A stretch of DNA of 64,000 nt. Origin: Vesta saturnalis (lineage: Eukaryota > Arthropoda > Insecta > Coleoptera > Lampyridae). Where the stretch lies: positions 107,501-171,500 of the forward strand of contig JARFJB010001978.1 in the NCBI GenBank assembly GCA_036346205.1, written 5' to 3'. Numbering within the stretch: the first letter of the stretch is position 1; each line of letters opens with the position of its first letter. This document shows positions 37,371 through 48,426 of this stretch, in pieces. The notes beneath the pieces were generated by a model. That model saw only the letters and a list, made by a program, of their open reading frames with translations, had not been told where the DNA came from and ran no database searches. A program made the position numbers and the translations under genes.

Positions 37371-39683
37371 GTGGCTACGATTTCGAGAAAATCGGTTCAT
37401 TCCGAGGCCAGAAATATTATTAAAAAAGTTATCGAGTTTTTCCATAGGCAGAAAGCCGCAGGTGTGTGGTCATTTCCTTTGAAAAAGGCAATGGAATCAG
37501 CAGCTGCCGCAACAGGAAAATGGGCTACTTTTATAAAAAAAATCAGGTAATTTTTTGAATTGCCCAACTAAATCTGTAAATAACGATAATTATTTCAAGT
37601 CAAGCGACGAGGGCATTCTGAATTCTCGATCGAAAAAAAGAAGAAGTGGCCGTTCTAAAAAAATCGTGTTAGATGATTGCGACTTGGGAATATTAAAGAG
37701 AACAGTACATGAAACTTACACCGTCGATAACAAAGTTCCCACGTTATATATTTTGGTCAATAAGATGGAATAGAAAATTGACTATTCTGGTATATATTAG
37801 ACAAAACAACTTATTTTAATATTCAAATTATTCAAAGCGGAGAAAATTAAATTATAATTGAAGATTAAAAATGAGGGGCCGGCCATTGGGTGCGAAGTTT
37901 TGTAAAAATTAGCTTTGTTATAAACGTATGCGATCACGGCAAATAAAACTAAAGCGTCATTTACAATTCCGAATACCTACTCGTATTCGAGTGTGTGTTT
38001 TTATATTCAAATATGACAGAAACTGAATTCTCGAGAGAAGGACTTCGGATCCTAATAAATCCGAGTACTCGTAAATGTAAAAGCCGCTTAAGCGAGGCAA
38101 TATTAATCTAGCGAAGCTTAAAAACAATATTTATCTTCGCTCGGTTTAGCTCTGTTTTGATTCGAGCGAATTCTTTGCTGGAGTAAGTTCAGCCGTATGT
38201 CAACAAACGAGAAGAATGTTACCTACGTCTTTCTTGTGCTTTCACACATCTCGCGTTTAATTGCCGGGGTAGCTTTGTTTCACTTAGTTTAGCTTATCTC
38301 AAGTTAGTTTCGCTTAACTTCCCTTCGCTTCACTCTCAGTGGCCCCTCAGTTTTAGGCTCGGCCAAACCGACCGCTAGTTATGTACGCTACGTTCGCTGC
38401 TTATGTTATGCTCACTATCTGTGCTACACCATGTGGCCACACCGATAGCCATATTATGCAAAAATTTGTAGACGAATTTCAACATTTGACACAACAATTA
38501 AGAAAAAATTAATATAAATTTAAAGAATAGTTTCTATTGAGTGCAATCAATTTTAGACAAACTAGTAATCATTATTAAAGATTATAACATAACAGTTGTG
38601 ATAAATTTTTAGTCAATATAGCGAACATAGCCATCTTATTGTCTCTGCCTTTAAACAATTACTTTAAACTCTCGCAGTAAAAATTAATCAATCATTTCAT
38701 ATTTAAAAAAAAAACATGTTTGTAACAATTTTTTTAACCGTTATAGGTGGTCGCGAAACGCTTCGCAACTATCTCCATCAGATCGGCTTTAAATTTAAGA
38801 AATATCATTGTTGCATGGCGCTCTCGTTACCTGCGGAAATTACGGGGGAATAATTCTTTAGGGGATAACAAGAAACCAGTTACTTATTTAGATGAAACTT
38901 TCATTCATCCATCCTATGGAGTCAGCAAATGCTGGAAATCAGAAGAAGAAGTAGGAGTTTATCAAACTAATCAAGCAGGTCAAATGCACACTATAATTCA
39001 TGCTGGTGGATCGTATGAATTTGTAAATAATGGATTGTTGATCTTTAAGTCAAATAGCAAGTCAGCAGACTACCATCACGACATGAACCATACGAACTTC
39101 ATGACTTGGTTACAAACAACTAATTCCAAATCTACCACCGAATGGTATTTTCGTCATGGACAACGCTGCTTACCACAGCGTTCAAATTAATAAACCACCA
39201 ACGCAATCTGCCCGGAAGGCAACTATTCGTGAGTGGCTGGAAAATAATGGGGTTTCCACAACATGCGAAATACGAAAAGCAGAATTGGTAGAATTAATGA
39301 AGAAATTTAATTACAACAAAACTTTCTATGTTGACGAGTTATTAACAGCAGCACGGCCACACTGTATTTCGCTTGCCACCGTACGATTGTGAGCTTAATC
39401 CGATAGAATTGATTTGGAGTTTAGCAAGGTTGCGATGAACAATGTTGGTCAACGTCGCAGTGAAATTTAAAATTTATTTCGAAACGCTTTTGCCGATATT
39501 AGCATATCGGACTGGTAAAAGAATTGTGCTCACGTTGACAATATAGCACAAGAAATGTGGGAACGTGATGCATTGCTGGATGAAGCACTGGACAGTTTGT
39601 CTTTCAACGTAAACACAGCTTCTTCCGATGACGAGGAAACAAGTAGTGATGACGAAGATGAAGAGGAAGGAGGTTCAATTTAA
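37371..39683 (+). pseudogene. IS630-like (DDE_3-type) transposase, three exons inferred, broken
   Basis: Exon 1 (37371-37546) starts with GTG where an ATG would fit: VATISRKSVHSEARNIIKK, then the ATGKWATFIKKI helix-turn-helix. Intron 37547-37604 (58 bp) leads to DEGILNSRSKKRRSGRSKK, VLDDCDLGILKRTVHETY and VPTLYIL. An in-frame TAG follows, then KIDYSG. The 957-bp intron 37790-38746 restores GGRETLRNYLHQIGFKFKK. A frameshift leads to WRSRYLRKLRG, PVTYLDETF (first Asp), IIHAGGSYEFVNNGLLIF and SADYHHDMN. A frameshift precedes LPPNGIFVMDNAAYHS (second Asp), KATIREWLENNGV and FYVDELLTAA. A frameshift precedes GHTVFRLPPYDCELNPIELI (third acidic site). An acidic tail ends SSDDEDEEEGGSI. Confidence 0.85.
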
Positions 39684-39689
39684 TCCTTT

Positions 39690-40128
39690 TCATAAAATTA
39701 ATTATGAACTTGCCTGTTATTAATTTTTGTTAACTTTCATAAAATTTCTAAGTATGTTTTATTAATAACTTTTAAATAACTTAGTTTCGACGTTTATTTG
39801 TTAATTCTCTTGAAGGTTTTGAATTATGAGCTAAGCGATTTGCTAAGTATATGCGGGTTATTAATTTTTGTTGTTTGCATACAATTTCTAAGTATATTTT
39901 GTTAATAACTTTTTGAATAACTTAATTTCGATGTTTATTTGTAAATCTCTGTACGTTTTTCATAAAATTAATTATGAGCTAAGCAGTTTTATAGTTATTT
40001 GCCAGTTTTTAATTTCTGTTAGCTTTCTATCTCTAATTAATAACTTTTAAACAATTTAATTTCGATGTTTATTTGTAAATCTATCGATATTTTACATAAA
40101 ATTAAATGAGCTAAGTGGTGTATAATTA
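39690..40128. repeat. Three-plus tandem copies of a ~135-bp AT-rich unit
   Basis: Units start near 39690, 39822, 39957 and 40093 with (CATAAAATTAA)TTATGAGCTAAGC and contain GTTAATAACTTTT and TTTCGATGTTTATTTGTAAA. It begins a few bases after the transposase stop codon. Confidence 0.85.
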
Positions 40129-40214
40129 TTTCCGTTAATAGTAATTCGAATACTGAGTATTCAACTGACCTTACTGTTCGAATGATTTATTATTTTGAAC
40201 TTAATAAAATCCTA

Positions 40215-40350
40215 GTTCATGAAATACAAGAAACTCAAAAGTCTCCCCAAAAAGTAATTTTACTTAAATTCACGCTACAATTATTTCAATCTAAGCGTGA
40301 CCTTAAGAAAAGTTGTTTTTTGAGGAGACTTGAGTTTTGTACTTCACGTA
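40215..40350. repeat. Small inverted repeat (foldback)
   Basis: The left arm TACAAGAAACTCAAAAGTCT (about 40224) and right arm AGACTTGAGTTTTGTA (about 40326) are inverse complements with small differences, separated by about 80 bp that contain a second CACGCT/AGCGTG pairing. Possibly a small foldback element. Confidence 0.6.
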
Positions 40351-40388
40351 ATTACCCCAAATGTGAGAATATTAACGAATATAGTCAA

Positions 40389-43300
40389 TTAAATCACAAT
40401 AATTGCTTGCGGTGCAGGCTGTTGGTCCTCTCGTATGTTCATAATTCTTCGTCGCTCAGCGTGGTGGACCCACTTTGCCGGTAGGGGCTTCTGCGTTCTT
40501 AGGTAAATATTTCTATGCGCAGCATCCCGGAGGTAATACGCACGACAGCCTCTGATACCGTGCGGAATGCACTTGCCACTCTGAGGGCACTCAGTCAATA
40601 GACTGGTAATATTTTCCTTCGTGATTCCTGCGCCTGAACTGTATCAACCCAGATGGGGATGCAATACGTGATAACTGACGTTACCACTGACGACAGCGGT
40701 GCTTTTCTCTTTTGCTAATGGTCTCCAACCTTGGGGATGAGCCGAGACAGGGAGATCCTGACTACTGACGATTTTGTACGTACGTGCTCCGTTTGCTGTG
40801 TGATTTTATGACCACCCACTGGCAGCGTGATCGTTTCTACCTTTTCCTGTGGGAGATGAGGATAGTATCAGTCTTATGATTAATCAGCTTCAGTCTTACT
40901 GAAATTACCCAACGGCGGATCCTCCCGAAGGTTACTTACAAAATAGAAATTACGTCCTTTAGGTGTTGGGGACAATCACCAGCTTCAGTAGGCCATGGTA
41001 CAAGATTTTCTACAATAGTGGATCAAGCACTCGGCCTTGGGGAACTCCACTATTCACCCTGTACCTTATGGGTGTTATATCTTAGTATTCTGTCGGTGAA
41101 ATAGCTGCCCACCATCCTCCACAGGTATCCTGGTACGTTCATCCTTGCCAGTACGGTCGTAATATAGTTCAACCTGACAGTCTTGAACGCATTCTTGATG
41201 TCCAAGGTCGCCACTAGGCAGTACTTCATCTCCCCTCCTTTCCATCGTGTACAGGCAATCGTTTCGCGAGAGATGGATTTCGTGAAGCGTAGAGCGACCT
41301 CTGTGCAATCCGTACTGGTTTTCAGTCAACTGCGGCTCTACTATTTCTTCGATCCTTTTATGGATAAAATTCTCCAGAATTTTAACAGCTGTGTCAAGCT
41401 CCAGAGCGGCCGATAGGACGATGGTTCATCCGGTGGTTTCTTTCTCTTCGAGAGAAGGACTCGCCTCTGCTGTTTCGACTTGACACGAAATACTCCCTCC
41501 TGGAGACACCAGTTATGTACGTCAAGGAACAATTTCGGCGCTTCGTTGATAGCAGCCTTTAGGACAACGGTGTGATCCCGTCCAGACCTGGGTACTTGGC
41601 GTTGCCGAATCTTCCGTAGGCTTCCAGAAGTTGCTCCATCGTTAGTCGTGGGATAGTCTGGTTGTCTTACTGCTCGGTAAAGAAGCCGAGTTCCGGTTAT
41701 TGTGCAAATAGCACGGCAAAAATCTTCTTCCACCTCGTCACGGAGTTCGTTCCAGCATTTCTTGCTATGTTTGGTGGTTTTATTGAGCTTCTGGCGTACC
41801 TCCTTGAACTTGGCCTCCCGCTCTTCAGAATTCGGTTTCCTCCTACTACGCTGTGACACTCGCGATGTTATTCCACCAGTACACCAATGGGGGCTTATGT
41901 GTACTACGCCTCTGGAGCACAGTTGTATTGCTTGGTTTGGTGGTCCTCAACATTACTTCTTGTGCATTCTCCGTGGAATTGCTGCTCCTGATAGATCGAT
42001 CGTTTAGCGCCTCTAGTAATGCGCCAGAGGCTCCTTCGGATGCCTATCAGATAACCAAGTTAGCTTTCTTTGGCGCTGGCCCAGCGCTCCAGTCTGTAGA
42101 TACCTCCCAGACGATCGCGTAGTGGTCACTGGCGGTATAGGTCTGTCCTATCCCAGCAGCATTTTTGTCTTGCAAGTCTCCTCTTTTGAAGGTTGGTTCG
42201 TCACCGCTGTTCATCATGACTACATCCAACGAAGACATGGCCTCTAATAGAGCTTGTGCTCTTGTATTGGTCTCCTGGATTCCCAGTAGACTGCTTAGCG
42301 TTACAATCCCCGACGATTGCCACGGGAAAGCGCTACTTCGCGTCCTCGATCAGTCGGTCCAAGAGGACATCGAATTCACTGATACTCAGCCTGGGTGGGG
42401 CGTAGTAGCTGTAGCTTTAGATAGCGCCCAGCTTGAATATCATAAAACCATTCTTTGCACCCTTCATAACACTCTGGAATGGGTATTTTCCACAGGACCA
42501 GATGACGACCATAGCGTAGGTATCCGTCTTCCGGGGTAGCAGGCTCCAAGATTATCGCGAGGTCGATCTTCAGCTCGTGCTCCTGCTTCGACTGCGACAG
42601 CGGGTCGTGTACCGTCTCACACTAATTATCGTTTCTTGTTCACCATCTTGAGCGCCTCATAGTGTGCTGGTCCTTCTTTGGTGCCTTGCTGATGTCAGTC
42701 ACCTCATTCCCGATGAGTTTGTATACAGCCTCCTTCAGACCACGGCCTTATCTGTGTTCTCCTCGTTGAGGATTATCAGCATCTCTGGTAGTTGTCTACG
42801 CACTAACATGACTCGCCAGCACCCGCACCTTGCTTCACGCGCCTGAGGCTACCGGAGTATTTCTCCTTATGCAGCGAGCAGATGATGAGCGGATCTTGTC
42901 TTATCGCTCGTCTCCTCTGCTTTGGTGACTGCTGTTGAGGTTTTATGTTTTTATTCTTATTCTCTTTTGCCTGTTGACATTCTGCTTCATTTGTCTTTTG
43001 TTAATCCCAGGTTTCCGCGCTTTTTTTCGCCCGGACAGACTCTTGCACACCGCCACCTGAACTCTACCCTCTTCGGCTTCTTTCCCTTTTCGGCTGAGGG
43101 AGGGCTTCGCTCTTCCCCTTTGTAGAGCAAGTGAGTTCACCTTGCTCCTCCACCTCTGGTATTCCTCCCGAGGTCGGCCGCGGCGCGACTTGATGTTCTC
43201 TAGGCGTCGCATAAACGGATATGTCTTGCTCACTTCTCGCATCAGTTTACTCATCTCTTCACCGACGGTCGGCAATTTGCTCCTTGTTTGTCATACAACT

Positions 43301-43480
43301 CCTTCTTCATAGCTCAGGATCAGTTACGCCCTGGGTGTCTTGTTGGGCGTTTAATCCATTCCTCTGCGTGCTTTGGTTTGTACTATTGATGTTGCTCCCT
43401 TTTGTTACCGCTGCCATAATTAGCGTGATATCTATGCAATTTTTGATACGATGCGCAATTTATCCTCAAAAAAGTTCCTG
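40389..43480 (-). pseudogene. R1-clade-like non-LTR retrotransposon, degenerate
   Basis: Read on the minus strand. A basic ORF1-like frame (43275-42943, RRLENIKSRRGRPREEYQRW). Endonuclease pieces: ELKIDLAIILEP (about 42590), APPRLSISEFDVLLDRLIED, PVAIVGDCNAKQ, LDVVMMNSGDEPTFKRG and YTASDHYAIVWEV (to about 42080). A linker and polymerase: ELRDEVEEDFCRAI, HTVVLKAAINEAPKLFLDVH, KRKKPPDEPSSYRPL, ENQYGLHRGRSTLHEIHL (about 41310), VATLDIKNAF, MNVPGYLWRMVGSYFTDRIL and GVPQGRVLDPLL. The F/YADD motif is absent, apparently deleted. The tail continues NHKTDTILISHRKK and LSALRVASAFRTVSEAVVR to 40389. Many frameshifts and stops. Family resemblance is to R1-type elements, normally rDNA-specific in insects; no rDNA is present here. 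Confidence 0.85.
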
Positions 43481-43750
43481 AGGAAAATTTTAAGTTTTAG
43501 TTCAAGTCTGTTCATTATCTGAATAGCGAACAACTTTATAGCAAGATAAGTAAATATATTTTTTAAGGAAAGTTTAATCTTGGATAAGTTTCCTTATAAG
43601 GTTTCTTAATACAAAACCAGATAAGTATAAAAGTTAATTAAATAAGATTGAAAATGCTTTAAACTGTGTTAATGATATCTTTATAGAAACGGGCCGCTTG
43701 GCAATATTTTTTAAGTTCGCATATTTATGTATAAATATTACATAAACAAT
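43481..43750 (+). repeat. Dispersed repeat family, copy C (3' part)
   Basis: GTTTAATCTTGGATAAGTTT matches copy A. AAGATTGAAAATGCTTTAAA, then ACGGGCCGCTTGGCAATATT and TTTTTTAAGTTCGCATAT match the end of copy B at 34.75-34.85 kb. Confidence 0.6.
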
Positions 43751-44127
43751 TATTGTAATTAGTTGCTACTTGTTCTGAAATACAATTTGCTTATTAAACG
43801 AAACGAAGTAAGATATCGGCCAACCGTACCTTTACGTTGCAAGTTCAGTTCAGTACTGATGTTCATAACGTATATGCCTCCGGATAACGTAGAATTAATT
43901 ACGCGCGATTCGGCACGCGTTTGAATTCGCGTTTCTTTATTTAAATTCAGTACTGATTGAGGATCAGAATTGTACAACCTCAGTTTCGTAAAAAAAGTGT
44001 CTAAGGTGAAGACAGTGAAATATTTAAAATTCCATACGTTGTAAATGTAATAATGTTAGTACTTGTTACATTTTAATAAAGTATATATTTATGTAATATA
44101 TTTTTAAATACATGTTATAACTTATGT

Positions 44128-44200
44128 TTTTTTTTGTTCTGATTGGGAAGTCTCGAACCCTAGACCTCTTTATGATCAGCCGCCACTGACTTGTTATGGG
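44128..44200 (-). repeat. tRNA-type B box with A-rich tail (SINE-like fragment)
   Basis: The minus strand carries GGTTCGAGACTTCCC, a good internal B box with T arm, followed within about 10 bp by a run of nine A. No convincing A box or anticodon stem upstream, so it may be a tRNA-derived SINE fragment or chance. Confidence 0.3.
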
Positions 44201-44710
44201 CTACGATTATTTTTAATTTAATCTGTCGGATCCTGAATGATTATTAATTTAAGACCACATTTCTTTATATCACCATTGGTAACTAATCGAAACAATGTTT
44301 CCACATAACCAGTTCGGCACCTAGATTAAACTAAGTAAAAAACCATACAGTGTTAATTGCTTGTATATATCAACGAAACAAGCACACTTTTCAAGATTTA
44401 GGATAAAAGAGGTCCGGAATGCAAAAGCTTCACATTTTGAACCAAAAGATATAGAGGATTATTTTTGTTCGCGCTGTAACTTTTGTTGGAATTGAAACAC
44501 GAGGCTCAGCATATTTCTTATTACATTGTAATACGTGGAATTGCGAGTTAACGAGATACCCCCACAAACATCAGAAATATACCCTGAAAGGTCTCTAAGA
44601 AACTCGTCAGTATCCTACTAAGAACACGAGATACGAAAAAAAATTATAAAGCACAAAGCAAGAAACTGCCTTTTTTTAAAGCACTCGTTTTGCCTAATAT
44701 CTAAAAAAAT
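44201..44710. other. No recognisable feature
   Basis: AT-rich, no supported gene. Confidence 0.45.
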
Positions 44711-44711
44711 G

Positions 44712-44905
44712 TAGGTTTAGGCTGAACGTTGTCCAAAATCTATATTTATGTCCTAATTTCCTTGGGATCGCGGGAGTATAAATTGCCTCGACGACCAAGT
44801 GTTTGTCAACACTTAAGTTGAATTTTGCGTAAAATCTATGTTTACACACTAATTCCGTTTGTCTCGCAAGAAAACGAATTGGCATGATGACTAAGAGCTT
44901 CAATA
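44712..44905. repeat. Two diverged tandem copies of a ~100-bp unit
   Basis: Copy 1 (about 44715-44805) and copy 2 (about 44812-44905) share GTAAAATCTATNTTTA, CTAATTCC and GACTAAGAG/GACCAAGTG in the same order. The 69-codon minus-strand frame here is therefore internally repeated and not a credible gene. Confidence 0.6.
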
Positions 44906-45681
44906 AGTACTATAAAGCTCCTTACAAAATTAATGAATTAAATTGTAGATTTTGTAATCTGAAACATTAAAATTATTTATTTGATTGAATTTGATTTCTG
45001 TTCAGAATTTATGTAAGTCGTCACTTAGGTTAATATGGATATTATCTATCACTATAGCGTAAGAAGTCATTTTATTTTAATTCCACTTCATCTACGTCAC
45101 AGTCTATGGAAACATCTATTTGACATATCAACATTTCTTTGTGGTTATTAAACTTTGTATTTTACTATCATCGCGATAGATACTATAACTACCTACTAGT
45201 TTTATTAAATTTTTATTAATCTTTAACTCAAAACGTAGTTTATTATTTCCACACCCTTAGATCAACCAAAGAAAAAATTTGAGGTATGCAGTCAACAGTT
45301 CACGGTACTGGTTATAGACGTGGAAATTAACATAAGTGACACCAATATTTAGATATTTTAAAATTTATTTACTTAAAATAAATCAAAAAGGATAACCATA
45401 ACAGAAACATTGAATACAACCTTTTTGTATATCTAGCTGAGCTGAACTGAAATTAATTAGTAATATTATTATAACATAAATGGCCTATGATCTTTCTTTA
45501 TAGTTTGGCAAGCAAAATATCACTTTTTAATTAATTAAATAACGGATCAATTAATAGTTATCAACGTTATCAAACCAGATTTTAAAAATACAGAAACTAC
45601 TGGTGCATGTGGTGAAAGTTGAATTTAATATGAAAACGTTTTGTGTATACTCAATAGCTTTTCCATTAAACAGAAAGTATA

Positions 45682-45683
<2 letters not shown>
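44906..45683. other. No recognisable feature
   Basis: AT-rich, no supported feature. Confidence 0.45.

Positions 45684-45737
<54 letters not shown>
45684..45737. repeat. (TA)n tract left of a Tc1 relic
   Basis: About 50 bp of TA. Confidence 0.9.
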
Positions 45738-45739
<2 letters not shown>

Positions 45740-45749
45740 AAGAGCATTA

Positions 45750-46293
45750 TAAGAAAATTTGGAATGGAATTCAATTGTCTTCAGTGATGATCTAGATTTT
45801 GTTTGCATGCATGGCGGCCGTGCAAGGGTGATAAGACGGCGTGGTGAAAGACAAGATCCCCAATTTTCTGTGGAAAGGCATGTGCACCACTTAGTTGAAG
45901 TTATGGTATGGGGGAATATTGATATTAGAAGTAACTCCCCTTTGGACTTCATTAGAGGTAATATGACCGCTGCGCGCTACATCCAGGAGATGTAGAACCC
46001 CATATTGTAACTTATGTTCAGACCATCCCCAAAAGTACCTTCCAACAATCAAGTTGCTTTGTGCCTTGGCCACCGAGATCTCCCTATCTTTCACCCATCG
46101 AGCACGTCTGGGATATTATGGGAAGAAGATTACTGAATTTACCCCACCCCCCACAAACTCCGTGGCTCTGCAGCATGAGTTACATATAGCATGGGATAAG
46201 ATACCTCAGGAGGAAATCGATCACCTTATTAGAAGTATTCCCAAACGTGTTAATGAGTGCATAAGACATCATGGTGGCGTAACACATTATTAA
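45750..46293 (+). pseudogene. Tc1-type (DD34E) transposase relic with catalytic deletion
   Basis: WNSIVFSDDLDFVCMHGGRA holds the first Asp. Then VIRRRGERQDPQFSVERHVH, VEVMVWGNID and SPLDFIRGNMTAARYIQE follow. After a frameshift come VEPHIVTYVQTIPKSTFQQ and a join straight to CFVPWPPRSPYLSPIEHVWD (third acidic residue, Glu). The family has an FQQDNARPH block plus about 15 residues at that join, so the second Asp has been deleted. A further frame gives ALQHELHIAWDKIPQEEIDH, LIRSIPKRVNECI and HHGGVTHY, the normal C terminus. The N-terminal DNA-binding half is missing. Flanked by two (TA)n tracts. Confidence 0.88.
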
Positions 46294-46396
46294 GTTTTTT
46301 TGAAAAAGTTAACAGTTTAATTTTTATCAAATTTTGTTCGTTTACTAGTCTAACTCGAATACACTTCTACAAAAAATTGTTCAAATAAATAAATAA

Positions 46397-46399
<3 letters not shown>

Positions 46400-46442
<43 letters not shown>
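46400..46442. repeat. (TA)n tract right of a Tc1 relic
   Basis: AAAT repeats passing into about 40 bp of TA. Confidence 0.9.
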
Positions 46443-47760
46443 TATACTGCAGTGGCAATGGCGGGTAAGATGGTTAAAATTTAAATTTGTGACACAAACC
46501 ATAAAATAACAAATAACAACATTCAATGTGGGAGAAATTTCTCTAAGATAAATAGTGCTAGACATGGTGTTAAGTAAATCCTACCTGTCTGTGTAAGATA
46601 GAATTTATTGTAGCCAATTCAAGTTCAAACATTCAATTTGTACATACTTTCGCTTTAAAAGAGTACTTACTGGTCTTAGTATACGTCAATTCAATTTTGA
46701 AAATCTTTAAGTTCAATTACCCTTAAAAATAAATTTAGCCATATATATTATATTCATAATATAAAAGTAAGATGTTATCTGGATACTATCTAATTTACCC
46801 TCGTATACGCGTAAACTAATATTTATCACTGTCATAAAGATTATGGGATAAATATCACCCAATTTGGAAAAATAATAATTTCGTCTTTCAATTTTTAACC
46901 ACAAAACATTAACTCGTATCGTAAACATTGAAAGACGTCGTTTATGAATCATATATTTTCTCTCCCTATTTGCAATTCCTTATCTTTAAAATGTATGTAA
47001 ACATCCACAAACATGAATAAATCGCTGTAATAAAAATATCAAAAGGTCGTTATTTTTTTGAAACGGTCTAATCCTTTATGTAATTTCATATATGATAATA
47101 TAATATTGATTCTCTTTCAAATTTTAGACTGTAAGGAATCACAATATAAACAAACAAAGAATGAGTTAACTTATCAAACTGTATTAACCAACTTTGCAAA
47201 AGATTTACATATATTTTGGCTGTTTCCGTAGAGCAACCCATATAAAATACCAATTCTTATAGGATAAAGCCCTAAATCGTGTAATCTAAGCATATAGTAG
47301 TAAGTGATGGAGGTTGAGTATCTTTAATGTCTCAAATGATATTTACAATATAAAAAAGGATATCTCTAAAGATAATTAAGCTTCAACCATACAAAAATCT
47401 TATATTCCTTATTATATTCCTGAATTCCTTTAGCAGATGTAATGTCTTATACACTGGGGTTGCTTTATTACTGATAAGCGGCCTTCAACGAGGTCTACAT
47501 ACGGCGTCGCACTATTCGCTAACTTGGATGACGTGTTCATTCACGCCTTTAAACGCGCATAAAAATTTGGAAATTGGATTTACTAAATGCCCTTCTAAAA
47601 AAATAAATAGTTGTCGCAGAATATTTTAAATACACTTGATCACTACATTATTAATTGTCTATAAACGGTTGATTTAGTGTAATTAACAATCTACCACATA
47701 TTTAACTAAGTAATAACGATGTCAAATACTGTTTAATTTAGTTCATAAAGCTTAACACAC
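46443..47760. other. No recognisable feature
   Basis: AT-rich, no supported gene or repeat. Confidence 0.45.
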
Positions 47761-47766
47761 CTTTCA

Positions 47767-47858
47767 TTATCTTGTAAGGATTTTCTTAAATATTTATATT
47801 CATCATTATTAATTATTAATGATGAATATAAATATTTAAGAAAATCCTTACAAGATAA
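47767..47858. repeat. Inverted copy of a Penelope-like element's 5' end
   Basis: 38-bp perfect inverse-complement arms (47767-47804 and 47821-47858) around a 16-bp AT spacer. The right arm is the first coding part of the truncated Penelope-like element. Such 5' truncation with an inverted fragment is typical of Penelope-like insertions. Confidence 0.8.
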
Positions 47859-48426
47859 AGGATATTCACTTACAGATATTAATAATGTTATTACACCTTC
47901 TAGGCGTAACCTTAAAGAAAAACCAGTTCTTAATGTTGGTACTGCTTTTCTTCCTTTTATAGCTAATGTTACAAATAGAATTGAAAAAATCCTAATCAAA
48001 TATGGCATTAGGACTATTTTTAAACCTACAAGAAAAATTAAAGAACATTTAAGATCACCTAAAGATGTGTCAAACCCTTTATCATCTTCCGGAGTGTATA
48101 AGTTATCTTGTTCATGTGGAAAAGTATACATCGGGACCACAAAACGTAGCTTTGATACAAGACGTAAAGAACATATGAGATTTTGTAGATTAGGTCAACC
48201 AGAGAGGTCTGCTGTGGTTGACCATGCCCTGAATAATCTAAATCATGACATTCAATTTGACAATATGAAAATATTGTCAAGACAAACCCATTATTATGTT
48301 CGTTTGCAACGTGAAGCTATTGAAATATATAAACACCCGAATAATTTTAATAGACAAGAAGAAAATCTCCGTTTAAATAGGTTTTGGCATCTTATAATTA
48401 AAAAAGAGCATAATGATACGCCTTGA
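47821..48426 (+). pseudogene. Penelope-like element C-terminal GIY-YIG endonuclease, 5'-truncated
   Basis: An uninterrupted frame of about 200 codons to the TGA at 48424-48426, with no proper start because the element is 5'-truncated. It opens with DEYKYLRKSLQDKGYSLTDI, then LNVGTAFLPFIANVTNRIEK, TIFKPTRKIKEHLRSPKDVS (the linker after the reverse transcriptase), then the GIY-YIG nuclease: SSGVYKLSCSCGKVYIGTTK, RSFDTRRKEH, RLGQPERSAVVDHALN and a C-terminal AIEIYKHPNNFNRQEENLRL. GVY, YIG, the RSFxxR Arg and the downstream Glu/Asn region are kept. The reverse transcriptase itself is absent, so the copy cannot move alone. The open frame suggests a relatively recent insertion. Confidence 0.85.

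Noticed and set aside
39690..40128. Possible CRISPR-like array from regular repeats
   Set aside because: Units are contiguous with no unique spacers, and the DNA is eukaryotic.
42165..43481. Plus-strand frames of 60-124 codons
   Set aside because: They are antisense shadows of the minus-strand R1-like element, which carries the recognisable motifs.
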